Shown: positions 32,198 through 40,268 of the stretch, piece after piece
How the letters are laid out: every line of letters starts with the position of its first letter
Numbering within the stretch: position 1 is the first letter of the stretch
Assembly (NCBI GenBank): GCA_016871915.1
Contig: VHBP01000008.1
Location: 1 to 54,878, forward strand
Length of the DNA stretch: 54,878 nt
Origin: Gemmatimonadota bacterium
GTDB lineage: Bacteria; Gemmatimonadota; Gemmatimonadetes; Gemmatimonadales; Gemmatimonadaceae
Direction: 5' to 3'
Notes under the pieces: generated by a model
What the model saw: only the letters and a program-made list of their open reading frames with translations
What the model was told of the DNA's origin: nothing
Databases searched by the model: none
Program-made: the position numbers and the translations under genes

Positions 32198-34899
32198 CCC
32201 CCTCGGGCGAACCGCTCCGCGCGGTCCGCGACCCCTATCTCCCCCCCGACCACGAGGCCTTCGTCCGGTCGGGGGATCCGCGTGGGCGCCTCATCATCAT
32301 CGCGCCCACCCGCGCCGCCTGTGAGACCATCGAGCTCGGCTTCGGTCTCGATATCGAGACCCTCCTCTGGTCGACGCGCGGCCCCGAGCTGACCGCCCTC
32401 GCCGAGCGCGTCGCCGTCGCCCAAGAGCGCCCACGCCCCGGCTTCGGGATCGTCGCCGGGACCGGTACCGGGAAGACCCTCGCCGTGCGCCCCATCGCGC
32501 ATGCGCTCCTCGATACGACGACCCTCCGTGTCGGCGTGGTGAACCGCGAGCGCGAGGCCACGCCGGAGACGCCCAGCTGGAACGTGGTGATCGTCACCAC
32601 GGGGATCGCGCGCCGCTGGTTCCAGGATGGCGACATCCGCCCGCACGACACCCTGGTCATCGACGAGATTCATCAGACCTCGGCCGAGCTCGAGCTCTGT
32701 CTCGCACTCGGGAAGCGCACCGGGTGTCGCTTCATCTGGCTCTCGGCGACGGTCGACCCGACCTTCTACGCGCGCTATCTGCACGCGGCGGCGGTGATCG
32801 AGTCGAGCGCCTACGATCCCGCGAAGGCGGCGAAGGTCGTGGTCGAGCGGAAGAAGCCGACGTCGTTCCTCGATGATCGCTTCTTGCAGCAGGCGATCAA
32901 GGAGAAGCGCGGGATCGGGGTCTTCCTCCCGACGCGCGCCGGGGTGGAGGAGGTCGCCGCCGGTGTCGGAGCGCGGTATCCCAAGATGCAGGTGGCGTTC
33001 TATCACGGCGGCGAACCGATCCGCGTCATCCGCCCCTTCCTCGAGGGGGAGGTCGAGAAGCCCTTCCTCCTTGCGATGACCGCCGCGGGGCAGAGCGCGC
33101 TCAACGTGCGCGGGCTCGATACGGTCGTGATCGACGACACGCGCTTCACGAACCGCGTCGAGCGCGGGCGGAACGTGCTCACGCGGCTCCATCTCGGGGC
33201 GAACGAGATCCTCCAGATGGCGGGGCGCGTGCATGGGCGCGTCGCCGGCGGCCGGGTCTTCATCCTCTCCGATCGTGAGATCCGCTTCCAGGACCTGACG
33301 CCGACGGCGCCGGAGTTCCAGCTCGCGGGGGATTCCGAGCGCGTCGCCCTCACCTGCGCGGCGCTCGGTGTGGCAGCGGATGCCCTCGATCTCCCGGTGC
33401 CGCTCGATCGCCGGTCGTATCGCGATGCGATGCAATTCCTCGAGTCGCGCGGGATCATCGATGGCGGGCGCCTGACCGAGTATGGGAGGAAGGTCGAGGC
33501 GATGCCGGTCGATCGCCCCTGGGCCGAACTCCTCGTGCACTGCGACGATGCCCTGCTCCCGTATGTGGCGGTGATGGCGAGTGTGGAGTCGCTGCATCGG
33601 ATGACGCGCGAGGATCGCGATCTGCAAGGGTTGATCGTCGCGGGCTCGGATCACCTGACCACCTACAACGCCTACGCCGAGGCGTTCGAGACCTGCGGCT
33701 TCCTCGGGGAGGTCTATGGGCTCCCGCGGCAGCTCTTCGACGAGAGCGTGCATCGGTGGGCCGAGGGGCGTGGGGTGTTGGTGAAGGCGATCGAGGATGC
33801 GGCGCTCGCGATGGCGAGCATCTATCGGTCGGTCGGGTTGCCGCTCCCCACGACGATGCCGCGCACGACGCCAGCGATCGAGCGCCGCTTCATCGAGCTC
33901 CTCGCGCGGATCATGCCGTTCAGTCTCGTGATCGATGAGGAGACGGTCACGGGGGATGAGGCCCGGGTCTCCAAGACGAGTGTCTGCGGGAGCTGGGGGG
34001 CGGTGGCGGGGACGCTCCGCTACTTCGCCGACAAGTTCGGGATCCCGCGCGCCGCGATCGAGGGGACGCAGCTCCCGATGGATCTCGTGCGCCGCTATGC
34101 GACGCGTGAGGCGCCGCGCGTCTCGTACGATACGAGCAAGCGCGAGCGTCCCCTCGCGCTCGAGCGGGGCCTCACCTACTTCGGCTTCGCGCTCGAGCGG
34201 GAGCGTGAGCCCCTCGACGACTTCACCCCCGAGCTCGCCCCGGAGATCCGCCGCGTACTCGCTGAGGCGCTCGCGCGCGGGGAGGCGCGGCATCAGGCGG
34301 TCCCGCGCAACCGACAGGGGATCGACGAGGTGCGTGAGGTCTGGCGCCGCTCCGGCGGGGCGACCCCGCGCTTGCAGCAGGCGGAGCTCGCCGCGTGGTA
34401 CGAGGCGCAGCTCGCCGAGGTGCACGATCTGCAGGGATTCCGCGCGGCTGCGCTGCGCTTCGATCCCGATCGCGTCGTCTCGCGTGAGGCACGCGCGCGG
34501 TGGATGGCGTTGCCGGGGGCGGTGGAGATCCGCGATCGCACGATCGCGCTCCACTACGAGGTGGAGGAGTCACCGGAGCATGGCGCGCACGGGGTGGTGC
34601 GGTTGCAGCTGCCGGAGAAGGTGGCGCGCACGCTCGTGGAGGAAGAGCTCCCCGCGCTCGATCGTCCGCTGCGGTTCGTGGTGACGCGCGGGGCGCGTGG
34701 CTCGGTGCGTGGGGATTCGCTCGCCGAGGTCCAGGAGGCGTTGCGGCAGCCCTGGCCGCAAGAGGAGCGTCCGTCTCGCGACGGCCGCGGATCCCGCGAC
34801 GGACGATTCCCGGGTGGGGGTGGTGGACGCGGCGACGGGCGTGGCCCCCGCCGTGGCCCCCCAGGTGCCAAAGGGCGCGGCGGGCGGCGTCGCCGTTAG
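32194..34899 (+). CDS. DEIH-box helicase (HrpA/HrpB-like) lacking a normal start codon
   Basis: The coding frame is open from 32170 to 34899. Motif I (GTGTGKT, Lys about residue 94), motif II VIDEIHQ, motif III SAT, and a motif VI-like NEILQMAGRVHGR show an SF2 DEAH-type helicase. The C-terminus is an RGG/Arg-rich tail from about residue 860. No ATG, GTG or TTG precedes motif I in this frame; the first is GTG 32485, just past the Walker lysine. At 32194 the sequence is GTAA with GAGGG 6 bases upstream, the place where a GTGA overlap would be expected. I therefore place the start there. Substrate unknown; probably RNA. Confidence 0.75.
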   Translation, partial: VTPSGEPLRAVRDPYLPPDHEAFVRSGDPRGRLIIIAPTRAACETIELGFGLDIETLLWSTRGPELTALAERVAVAQERPRPGFGIVAGTGTGKTLAVRPIAHALLDTTTLRVGVVNREREATPETPSWNVVIVTTGIARRWFQDGDIRPHDTLVIDEIHQTSAELELCLALGKRTGCRFIWLSATVDPTFYARYLHAAAVIESSAYDPAKAAKVVVERKKPTSFLDDRFLQQAIKEKRGIGVFLPTRAGVEEVAAGVGARYPKMQVAFYHGGEPIRVIRPFLEGEVEKPFLLAMTAAGQSALNVRGLDTVVIDDTRFTNRVERGRNVLTRLHLGANEILQMAGRVHGRVAGGRVFILSDREIRFQDLTPTAPEFQLAGDSERVALTCAALGVAADALDLPVPLDRRSYRDAMQFLESRGIIDGGRLTEYGRKVEAMPVDRPWAELLVHCDDALLPYVAVMASVESLHRMTREDRDLQGLIVAGSDHLTTYNAYAEAFETCGFLGEVYGLPRQLFDESVHRWAEGRGVLVKAIEDAALAMASIYRSVGLPLPTTMPRTTPAIERRFIELLARIMPFSLVIDEETVTGDEARVSKTSVCGSWGAVAGTLRYFADKFGIPRAAIEGTQLPMDLVRRYATREAPRVSYDTSKRERPLALERGLTYFGFALEREREPLDDFTPELAPEIRRVLAEALARGEARHQAVPRNRQGIDEVREVWRRSGGATPRLQQAELAAWYEAQLAEVHDLQGFRAAALRFDPDRVVSREARARWMALPGAVEIRDRTIALHYEVEESPEHGAHGVVRLQLPEKVARTLVEEELPALDRPLRFVVTRGARGSVRGDSLAEVQEALRQPWPQEERPSRDGRGSRDGRFPGGGGGRGDGRGPRRGPPGAKGRGGRRRR

Positions 34900-35029
34900 G
34901 CTGTACTTCCGGTACTAATCCAGGCCGGATCGCGGGAATCCAGCCACTGAAATCGGGTGAAATCGACGATTTGTCCAGCAACTAAGCATTTGCAAAGCAA
35001 TGCGTTATCGGTTTCTGTCCAATTTGCCC

Positions 35030-35057
35030 TTGCGGTTTGGACTGACGGGTCCAATAT
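35030..35057 (+). promoter_or_regulatory. TetR gene promoter with overlapping 18-base palindromic operator
   Basis: TTGCGG (35030-35035), 16 bases, then CAATAT (35052-35057) form a plausible promoter ending 7 bases before the GTG. Between them TTGGAC-N6-GTCCAA (35037-35054) is a perfect palindrome of the size TetR regulators bind. A further GTCCAA at 35017-35022 forms a second, wider inverted pair with the same TTGGAC. Autorepression is the simplest reading. Confidence 0.6.
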
Positions 35058-35064
35058 TGAGGGC

Positions 35065-35661
35065 GTGACCCAGCGTAGAATCCAGATCCTCGACGCCGCG
35101 GCGGAACTCATCGCCGAGAAGGGCTTCATCCAGACGTCGGTCGATGACGTCATCGCGCGCGCGGGACTCAGTGGCAAGAGCCACTTCTATCACTACTTCA
35201 AATCCAAGGACGCGCTCGGGCACGAGGTGCTCGCGCGGCAGTTCGATCTCCTCGGGGAGCGTGGCCTCGCGATTCTCAGTGAGAGCTCACTCGATCCGAT
35301 CGAGCGGCTGCAGGTCTTCATCGACTCGGTGGTCGCGATGCAGGTGGAGCGCGGGATGAAGGGGGGCTCCCCCTTCGGCGCGCTCGCCTCCGACATGGCA
35401 GAGCAGGACGAAGGCTTCCGGGTGCGGATCGCCCGGGTCTTCCGTGGCTGGATCGATGAGATCGCGGGCCTCCTCTCGCAGGCGGAGGACCGCCTCGAAG
35501 AAGGGACCGATCCCGTCCGGTTGGCGCGGTTCATCGTCGCGGCGCTCGAAGGGGCGACGACGATGGCGCGGATGAAGCGCGATGTGAGCCTCATGCATGG
35601 GGTGGCCTCGGACCTCAAGCGGTTCTTGACCTCCCATGTGCGGGGCTCGGTGACGAGGTGA
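35065..35661 (+). CDS. TetR-family transcriptional regulator
   Basis: A 198-residue regulator starting at GTG 35065. The N-terminal DNA-binding helices read RIQILDAAAELIAEKGF, then TSVDDVIARAGLSGKSHFYHYF, a standard TetR helix-turn-helix. The helical C-terminal ligand domain ends with RMKRDVSLMHGVASDLKRFL. The ligand is unknown. A palindromic operator overlaps its promoter. Its stop overlaps the GTG of the sigma-factor gene (GTGA at 35658-35661), so both would be controlled together. Confidence 0.88.
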   Translation: MTQRRIQILDAAAELIAEKGFIQTSVDDVIARAGLSGKSHFYHYFKSKDALGHEVLARQFDLLGERGLAILSESSLDPIERLQVFIDSVVAMQVERGMKGGSPFGALASDMAEQDEGFRVRIARVFRGWIDEIAGLLSQAEDRLEEGTDPVRLARFIVAALEGATTMARMKRDVSLMHGVASDLKRFLTSHVRGSVTR

Positions 35662-36314
35662 GGGAATCCATGGTGGAGCGATCGGAAATGGCGACGGCGA
35701 TTGAGCTCGAGGCGATCGGCATCGAGTTGCAGATGGTCTCGCTCGAGGAGGCGCAGCGGCGGACCCGCTTCGACGCCGAGGCGATGCGGCACCTCGATGC
35801 GCTCTACGCGTTCGCGCTCAAGCTGACCCGCGCGCGCGATGAGGCGGAGGATCTGGTCTCCGACACGATGCTCCGCGCCATCCAGCGCTGGGAGCAGTAC
35901 CGCCTCGGCACGAACATCCGCGCCTGGCTCTTCACGATCCTCTATCACGCCTTCGTCAGTCGGAAGCGGCGCGTCGACGCGCGTGAGGTGCAGCCCCTCG
36001 AGGACGAGGAGGGGCGCATGGTCTTCGAGGCGGTCGGTGAGACCGATCCGGAAGGGGCTTTCTACGATTCGTTCCTCGACGAGGAGATCGTCGGGGCGAT
36101 CCAGGCCCTCCCGGACGAGTACCGTCTCGCGGTGGTGATGAGCGACCTGCACGGCCTCAAGTACGCGGAGATCGCCGGCGTCCTTGGCGTCCCCGAGGGG
36201 ACGGTGAAGTCGCGCCTCTTCCGTGGGCGCCGGATCCTGCAGGGGCAGCTCCGCGGCTACGCCGAGGAGATGGGCTACCTCACCCCTGGCGCTGACGCCG
36301 CCGTCGCGCTTTAG
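35658..36314 (+). CDS. ECF-type RNA polymerase sigma factor
   Basis: A 218-residue sigma-70 family protein. Region 2 reads LYAFALKLTRARDEAEDLV and DTMLRAIQRWEQYR. Region 4 reads LPDEYRLAVVMSDLHGLKYA followed by EIAGVLGVPEGTVKSRLF. It has an N-terminal extension of about 45 residues before region 2; an in-frame ATG at 35670 shortens it slightly. No anti-sigma factor gene follows. The next gene is convergent and overlaps its 3' end by 35 bases. Control by the coupled TetR protein, not by an anti-sigma factor, is the likely mode. Confidence 0.88.
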   Translation: MRESMVERSEMATAIELEAIGIELQMVSLEEAQRRTRFDAEAMRHLDALYAFALKLTRARDEAEDLVSDTMLRAIQRWEQYRLGTNIRAWLFTILYHAFVSRKRRVDAREVQPLEDEEGRMVFEAVGETDPEGAFYDSFLDEEIVGAIQALPDEYRLAVVMSDLHGLKYAEIAGVLGVPEGTVKSRLFRGRRILQGQLRGYAEEMGYLTPGADAAVAL

Positions 36315-36909
36315 CGCGGTTCCCGCACCCGCGCATCTCGCACCAGCGGCGCGTGCGAGAGCGAGTGTCATCGGCGAAGTGACGACCGCAGCGCCGCCCC
36401 GCGCAGGCGCGGATCCGATCGAACTCCCCTCGGACGAAGGAGTCCATCGCCGACTCCACGATGGGGATCACCAACCCACCGAAGGCATCACCCACCGGGA
36501 TGAAGCGGCGCACATAGCGCCCCTCCTCGGTCCGATCGATGCGGCGCGTCCCCACCGCGCGACTCAGGATCCGATTCAGCTCCGCCAAGGTCGCCTCGCG
36601 CGTCGCGGTAGCGGAGGCGCCATTCCCCTTCTCCGCAAGCGCACGCAGCGCGGCGCGCAGGCGTCGCACCTCGACAAGCGCGGCCGCCGCCCCTGATGGC
36701 TGCTCGATCGCGCGTCGCTGCAGCGCCTCGGCGCGATCGGCATCGATCACCCCAGCGGTCAGGAGCCAGGCCACGAAGCGGTCGAACTCCCCGATCGTGT
36801 CGACACGCACATCCTGTCGCACATCATCGGTGTTCACGAGATCGAGCCAGAGCCGTCCGCCGAGGAGGGTGAATCCGGGCGGGGTGGGGGAGGCGGCGGC
36901 GCGGGGCAT
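36280..36909 (-). CDS. CGNR zinc-finger/ABATE-domain protein
   Basis: A 209-residue protein. The N-terminal ABATE-type domain shows GRLWLDLVNTDDVR. The C-terminal zinc finger is CAGRRCGRHFADDTRSR followed by WCEMRGCGNRAKARR, including the family-defining CGNR. Such proteins are presumed transcription regulators of stress or metabolic genes, based on the domain type. A TAACTT box 7 bases before the ATG suggests leaderless transcription. Its 3' end overlaps the convergent sigma-factor gene by 35 bases. Divergent yjjX starts 34 bases away. Confidence 0.88.
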   Translation of the reverse strand: MPRAAASPTPPGFTLLGGRLWLDLVNTDDVRQDVRVDTIGEFDRFVAWLLTAGVIDADRAEALQRRAIEQPSGAAAALVEVRRLRAALRALAEKGNGASATATREATLAELNRILSRAVGTRRIDRTEEGRYVRRFIPVGDAFGGLVIPIVESAMDSFVRGEFDRIRACAGRRCGRHFADDTRSRTRRWCEMRGCGNRAKARRRRQRQG

Positions 36910-36943
36910 AGGGGCGAAGTTAGCGCGGCGATAGATTCGGCGG

Positions 36944-37483
36944 ATGCTGACCGACGTCCGACAGGTGGCGGTGGGGTCCGGGAATCCGGTGAAGCTCGCG
37001 GCGGTGCGCGCCGTACTCGGCGCGCTCGTCGATGTGGCGGCGATCGCGCCGGTGGTGGTCGCCAGCGGGGTCCCCGATCAGCCGGTCGGTGATGACGAGA
37101 CGATCCGTGGCGCACGCACGCGAGCCCGCGCCGCGCGCGAGGCCGCCGACGCCGACTTTGGGGTGGGGCTCGAGGGCGGGATCGTCGATGGCCCCGAGGG
37201 GATGCGCACCTGTGCCTGGTGCGTCGTGGTGCATCGCGATGGACGTGAGGGGGTCGGCGGCTCGCTTGCGATGCCACTTCCAGAGGGCGTCGCGACGCTG
37301 ATCCGCGCAGGGGAGGAGCTTGGGCATGCGATGGATACCTTCGCGGCCACCCGCGGGACCAAGCATGGCAAAGGGGCGGTGGGGATCCTCACCGCGGATC
37401 GCATCGACCGACAGGCGGCGTATGAGGTGCTGGTGACCTACGCGCTCGCCCCCTTTCTCACCCCCGAGCTCTACGCGCGCTGA
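36944..37483 (+). CDS. yjjX: Inosine/xanthosine triphosphatase, YjjX family
   Basis: A 179-residue NTPase. It begins VAVGSGNPVKLAAVRAVLG, has SGVPDQPVGDDETIRGA in the middle, and FGVGLEGGIVDG, all typical of YjjX house-cleaning enzymes that hydrolyse ITP and XTP. The late block GTKHGKGAVGILT is also characteristic. Length is normal. TAGATT lies 6 bases before the ATG with no Shine-Dalgarno, matching the leaderless pattern. Confidence 0.9.
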   Translation: MLTDVRQVAVGSGNPVKLAAVRAVLGALVDVAAIAPVVVASGVPDQPVGDDETIRGARTRARAAREAADADFGVGLEGGIVDGPEGMRTCAWCVVVHRDGREGVGGSLAMPLPEGVATLIRAGEELGHAMDTFAATRGTKHGKGAVGILTADRIDRQAAYEVLVTYALAPFLTPELYAR

Positions 37484-37540
37484 GCGATCGGCTGAGCGCC
37501 CGCCGCGCGGGAGCGCGGACGGGGCCCAGACGCGAGTGGA

Positions 37541-38461
37541 TCAGTTGGTCGGCGGGCGCAACACGAGGACAGGACGCCCCGACGAGCGGATGAGCTTGTC
37601 GGCGACCGAGCCGAGGAAGACGCGCGAGAGACCGCGTCCCTGCGTCGCGATCGCGATGCAGTCGGGGTTCATGTCCTTGACCTCGTTGAGCAGGCTCCGC
37701 GTCGGCGAGAGATCGACGCGCACCGTCGTAGTGACGGTGAGTCCACTGCTACGGAGTTATCCAGCGATCTCATCGAGCGAGGTCTTGGCCGCGAGCGTCT
37801 CGGCATCGACGCCGAAGGGATCGGGGCGATCTGCCGCGAGATGGGTGACCACATCCCCGGGTACATAGGGCGCGACCACGCGCACCAACTCGACCGCCGA
37901 CCCCATCGCGACCGCGAGGTCGCGGACGATCGGGAGGATCGCCGCCGAGCGCTCGCTCCCGTCGAGGGTGACGAGGATCTTCTTCGGGGCGAAGGGCTTC
38001 GCCGGGTGTGCGTCGTTGGCTGGGAGGGTGAGGACGGGCCGGCGCGCATGCCGGATGACGTCATCGGCCACCGAACCGAGCCAGTCGGGGGCGAACCCTC
38101 CGGCGCCATGTGTGGTCATCACGATGAGATCGGCGAGGATCCGATCGGCGAGATCGGTCACGAGGCCTGCCGGGCTCCCGTCCTTGGAGATTGGGGTCAC
38201 GCGGATCCCCCACTCACCCGCCACCTTGGTGGCGAGCGCGGTGACGTATTCGGTAGCGCGCTTCCGGATCGCCTTACCGGCGGCGAGCATCTCCTGCGAG
38301 TAGAGCGCGCCTTCGGCCGTCGCGCCGATCACGGCGATCGGGACGTGGGCGCGCACCAGATGGACGGCGCCCCCGGTGCGTCGGGCCAGCTCGCAGGCCA
38401 TGGGGATCGCGCGCTCGGCGAGGGCCGAGCCGTCGAGGGGGACGAGGATGGTTCGCAGCAT
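37541..38461 (-). pseudogene. Tandem universal stress protein gene interrupted by in-frame TAA
   Basis: ATG 38461 opens a complete UspA domain (LVPLDGSALAERAIPMACEL to MTTHGAGG), then starts a second one (KKILVTLDGSERSAAILPIV). This second domain stops at a TAA (37757-37759) after SLDEIAG. Beyond the TAA the same frame continues as LRSSGLTVTTTVRVDL, then IATQGRGLSRVFLGSVADKL, to a natural end at 37541. Restoring one sense codon gives about 306 residues, the normal tandem-Usp length. TAA rules out selenocysteine. It could be a real nonsense mutation, an assembly error, or a shortened protein that still works. Confidence 0.75.
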
Positions 38462-38576
38462 GGGGGTCTACCGTTCGGTAGAGGGAGGGGGCGAGACCCC
38501 TCCACGGTCAGATTACCATTCCCCATCATACCCTGCCGTCCGTCTTTCCCTCAATCACCGTCAGGGGACTCCGTCC

Positions 38577-39020
38577 GTGACGAATAACGCCTCGCCTCTC
38601 TTCCCCTTCGCCGTCCAGGAGCGCGTCCGGTGGAGCGACTGCGACCCGCTGGGGATCATCTACTACGGGACCTATATCCGTTTCTTCGAGGCGGCGGAGC
38701 ATGAGATGTTCCGTCGAGCGGGGCTCCCCTACGAGTTGATGCGGGTGGAGCGGAAGGTCCAGCTCCCGCGGAAGGCGTTTCTGGTGGAGTTCCATTCCCC
38801 GGCGGAGATGGACGAGCTGATGGAGATCCGGGTGGGGGTCGCCAAGATCGGGACGACATCGCTGACCCTACGCTTCGAGGCCTTCCGGGCCCGGGATCTA
38901 GTGCATCGCGCGTCGGCCACCCTGACGGTGGTCTGCGTGGAGAAGGAGACGATCGCCAAGCAGCCCCTCCCAGACTTCGTGAAGACGGCGCTCACCCCCT
39001 TCCTCCTCCGGACCGCCTGA
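38577..39020 (+). CDS. Acyl-CoA thioesterase, 4-hydroxybenzoyl-CoA thioesterase type
   Basis: A 147-residue hot-dog-fold thioesterase. The motif VRWSDCDPLGIIYYGTYIRF contains the catalytic Asp in the DxxGIxYY pattern of the 4HBT/YbgC group, followed by FFEAAEHEMFRRAGL. GTG 38577 was chosen because AGGGGA lies 9 bases upstream and because the preceding frame is intergenic. It hydrolyses short or aromatic acyl-CoAs. It precedes ispH by 26 bases, and a metabolic link is not evident. The region upstream overlaps only the 5' leader of the divergent Usp gene. Confidence 0.88.
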   Translation: MTNNASPLFPFAVQERVRWSDCDPLGIIYYGTYIRFFEAAEHEMFRRAGLPYELMRVERKVQLPRKAFLVEFHSPAEMDELMEIRVGVAKIGTTSLTLRFEAFRARDLVHRASATLTVVCVEKETIAKQPLPDFVKTALTPFLLRTA

Positions 39021-39046
39021 GCAGGGGCGGGGAGTATCTTTCAGGG

Positions 39047-40261
39047 ATGGCTGACGAATCGACCTACTACCGGAAGGGCTTCGGGCTCAAGGCCGAGGTC
39101 CAGCAGACGCTGACCGCCGATTATGACGGACGGTTGGTCGATCTCCTGCTGGCGCGGGACCATACGCTGATCGCGGGACCCGTCACGATCCGACTCGCGA
39201 AGGAGTTCGGGTTCTGCTACGGGGTGGAGCGTGCGGTGGAGTATGCATACCAGACGCGGGCCAAATTCCCGGAGCGTCGGATCTTCCTCGCAGGGGAGAT
39301 CATCCACAATCCGCATGTGAACGCGAAGCTGAAGGAGATGGGGATCATCTTCCTCGCGCCGAGCGCGACGGGATTCGACTACACCCAGGTGGCCAAGGAG
39401 GATGTGGTGATCCTCCCGGCCTTCGGCGTGACGATCCATGACTTCGAGACGCTTCGGGCGCTCGGCTGCATCATGGTCGACACCACCTGCGGCTCGGTGC
39501 TCAACGTCTGGAAGCGGGTCGAGGTCTACGCGCGTGACGGGTTCACCTCGCTGATCCATGGGAAGTACTACCATGAGGAGACGCGCGCGACGGCGTCGCA
39601 GGTGGAGAAGTATCCCGGTGGCACCTACCTCGTGGTGCGTGACATGGCGCAGGCCGAGGATGTGATGGCGTACATCGAGGGGCGCTTCGAGGGAGGGCGC
39701 GAGGTGTTCCTCACCAAGTATCGCCACGCGGCGAGCCCGCACTTCGATCCCGACCTGCACCTCAAGCGGATCGGCGTCGCGAACCAGACGACGATGCTCG
39801 CGCGCGAGTCGTTGGCGATCGGTGAGGCGGTGGGGCAGTCGATGGCGCGTGCGCATGGGGAGGCGTACCGCGCGGAGAACTTCCGGACCTTCGATACGAT
39901 CTGCAGCGCGACGCAGGATCGGCAGGATGCGGTGAATACCCTGTTGACGGAGCCACTCGACGTGATGGTGGTGATCGGCGGCTACAACTCGAGCAATACC
40001 ATCTCGCTCGCGGCGCTCTGCTCGGAGCAGGTCCGCACCTATCACATCGAGGATGCGCTGGGGATCGACCCGGCGCGCGGGACGATCCGCTATCGCGATC
40101 TCGCCAATGGGCAGGAAGCGGAGGAGGGTGGGTGGTTCCCGATGGAGGGGGTGGTCCGCGTTGGGGTCACCGCGGGCGCGAGCACGCCGAACAACAAGAT
40201 CGGCGAGACGGTCGCGCGCATCCTGGCGACGTGCGGGATCGACGTCGCCTCGATTCTTTGA
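39047..40261 (+). CDS. ispH: 4-hydroxy-3-methylbut-2-enyl diphosphate reductase, long form
   Basis: A 404-residue IspH, about 90 residues longer than the E. coli enzyme. The three iron-sulfur cysteines lie in FGFCYGVERAV, VDTTCGSVLNVWKR and DTICSATQDRQDA. The extra length is mainly an N-terminal extension before LAKEFGFCYG and an insertion in the middle, as in plant- and cyanobacterium-type IspH. It performs the last step of the MEP isoprenoid pathway, giving IPP and DMAPP. TATCTT lies 6 bases before the ATG, suggesting a leaderless message. Confidence 0.94.
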   Translation: MADESTYYRKGFGLKAEVQQTLTADYDGRLVDLLLARDHTLIAGPVTIRLAKEFGFCYGVERAVEYAYQTRAKFPERRIFLAGEIIHNPHVNAKLKEMGIIFLAPSATGFDYTQVAKEDVVILPAFGVTIHDFETLRALGCIMVDTTCGSVLNVWKRVEVYARDGFTSLIHGKYYHEETRATASQVEKYPGGTYLVVRDMAQAEDVMAYIEGRFEGGREVFLTKYRHAASPHFDPDLHLKRIGVANQTTMLARESLAIGEAVGQSMARAHGEAYRAENFRTFDTICSATQDRQDAVNTLLTEPLDVMVVIGGYNSSNTISLAALCSEQVRTYHIEDALGIDPARGTIRYRDLANGQEAEEGGWFPMEGVVRVGVTAGASTPNNKIGETVARILATCGIDVASIL

Positions 40262-40268
40262 CGCCTTG

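Noticed and set aside
37739..37775. Selenocysteine or pyrrolysine read-through in the stress protein gene
   Set aside because: The codon is TAA, and Usp domains have no redox residue at this place.
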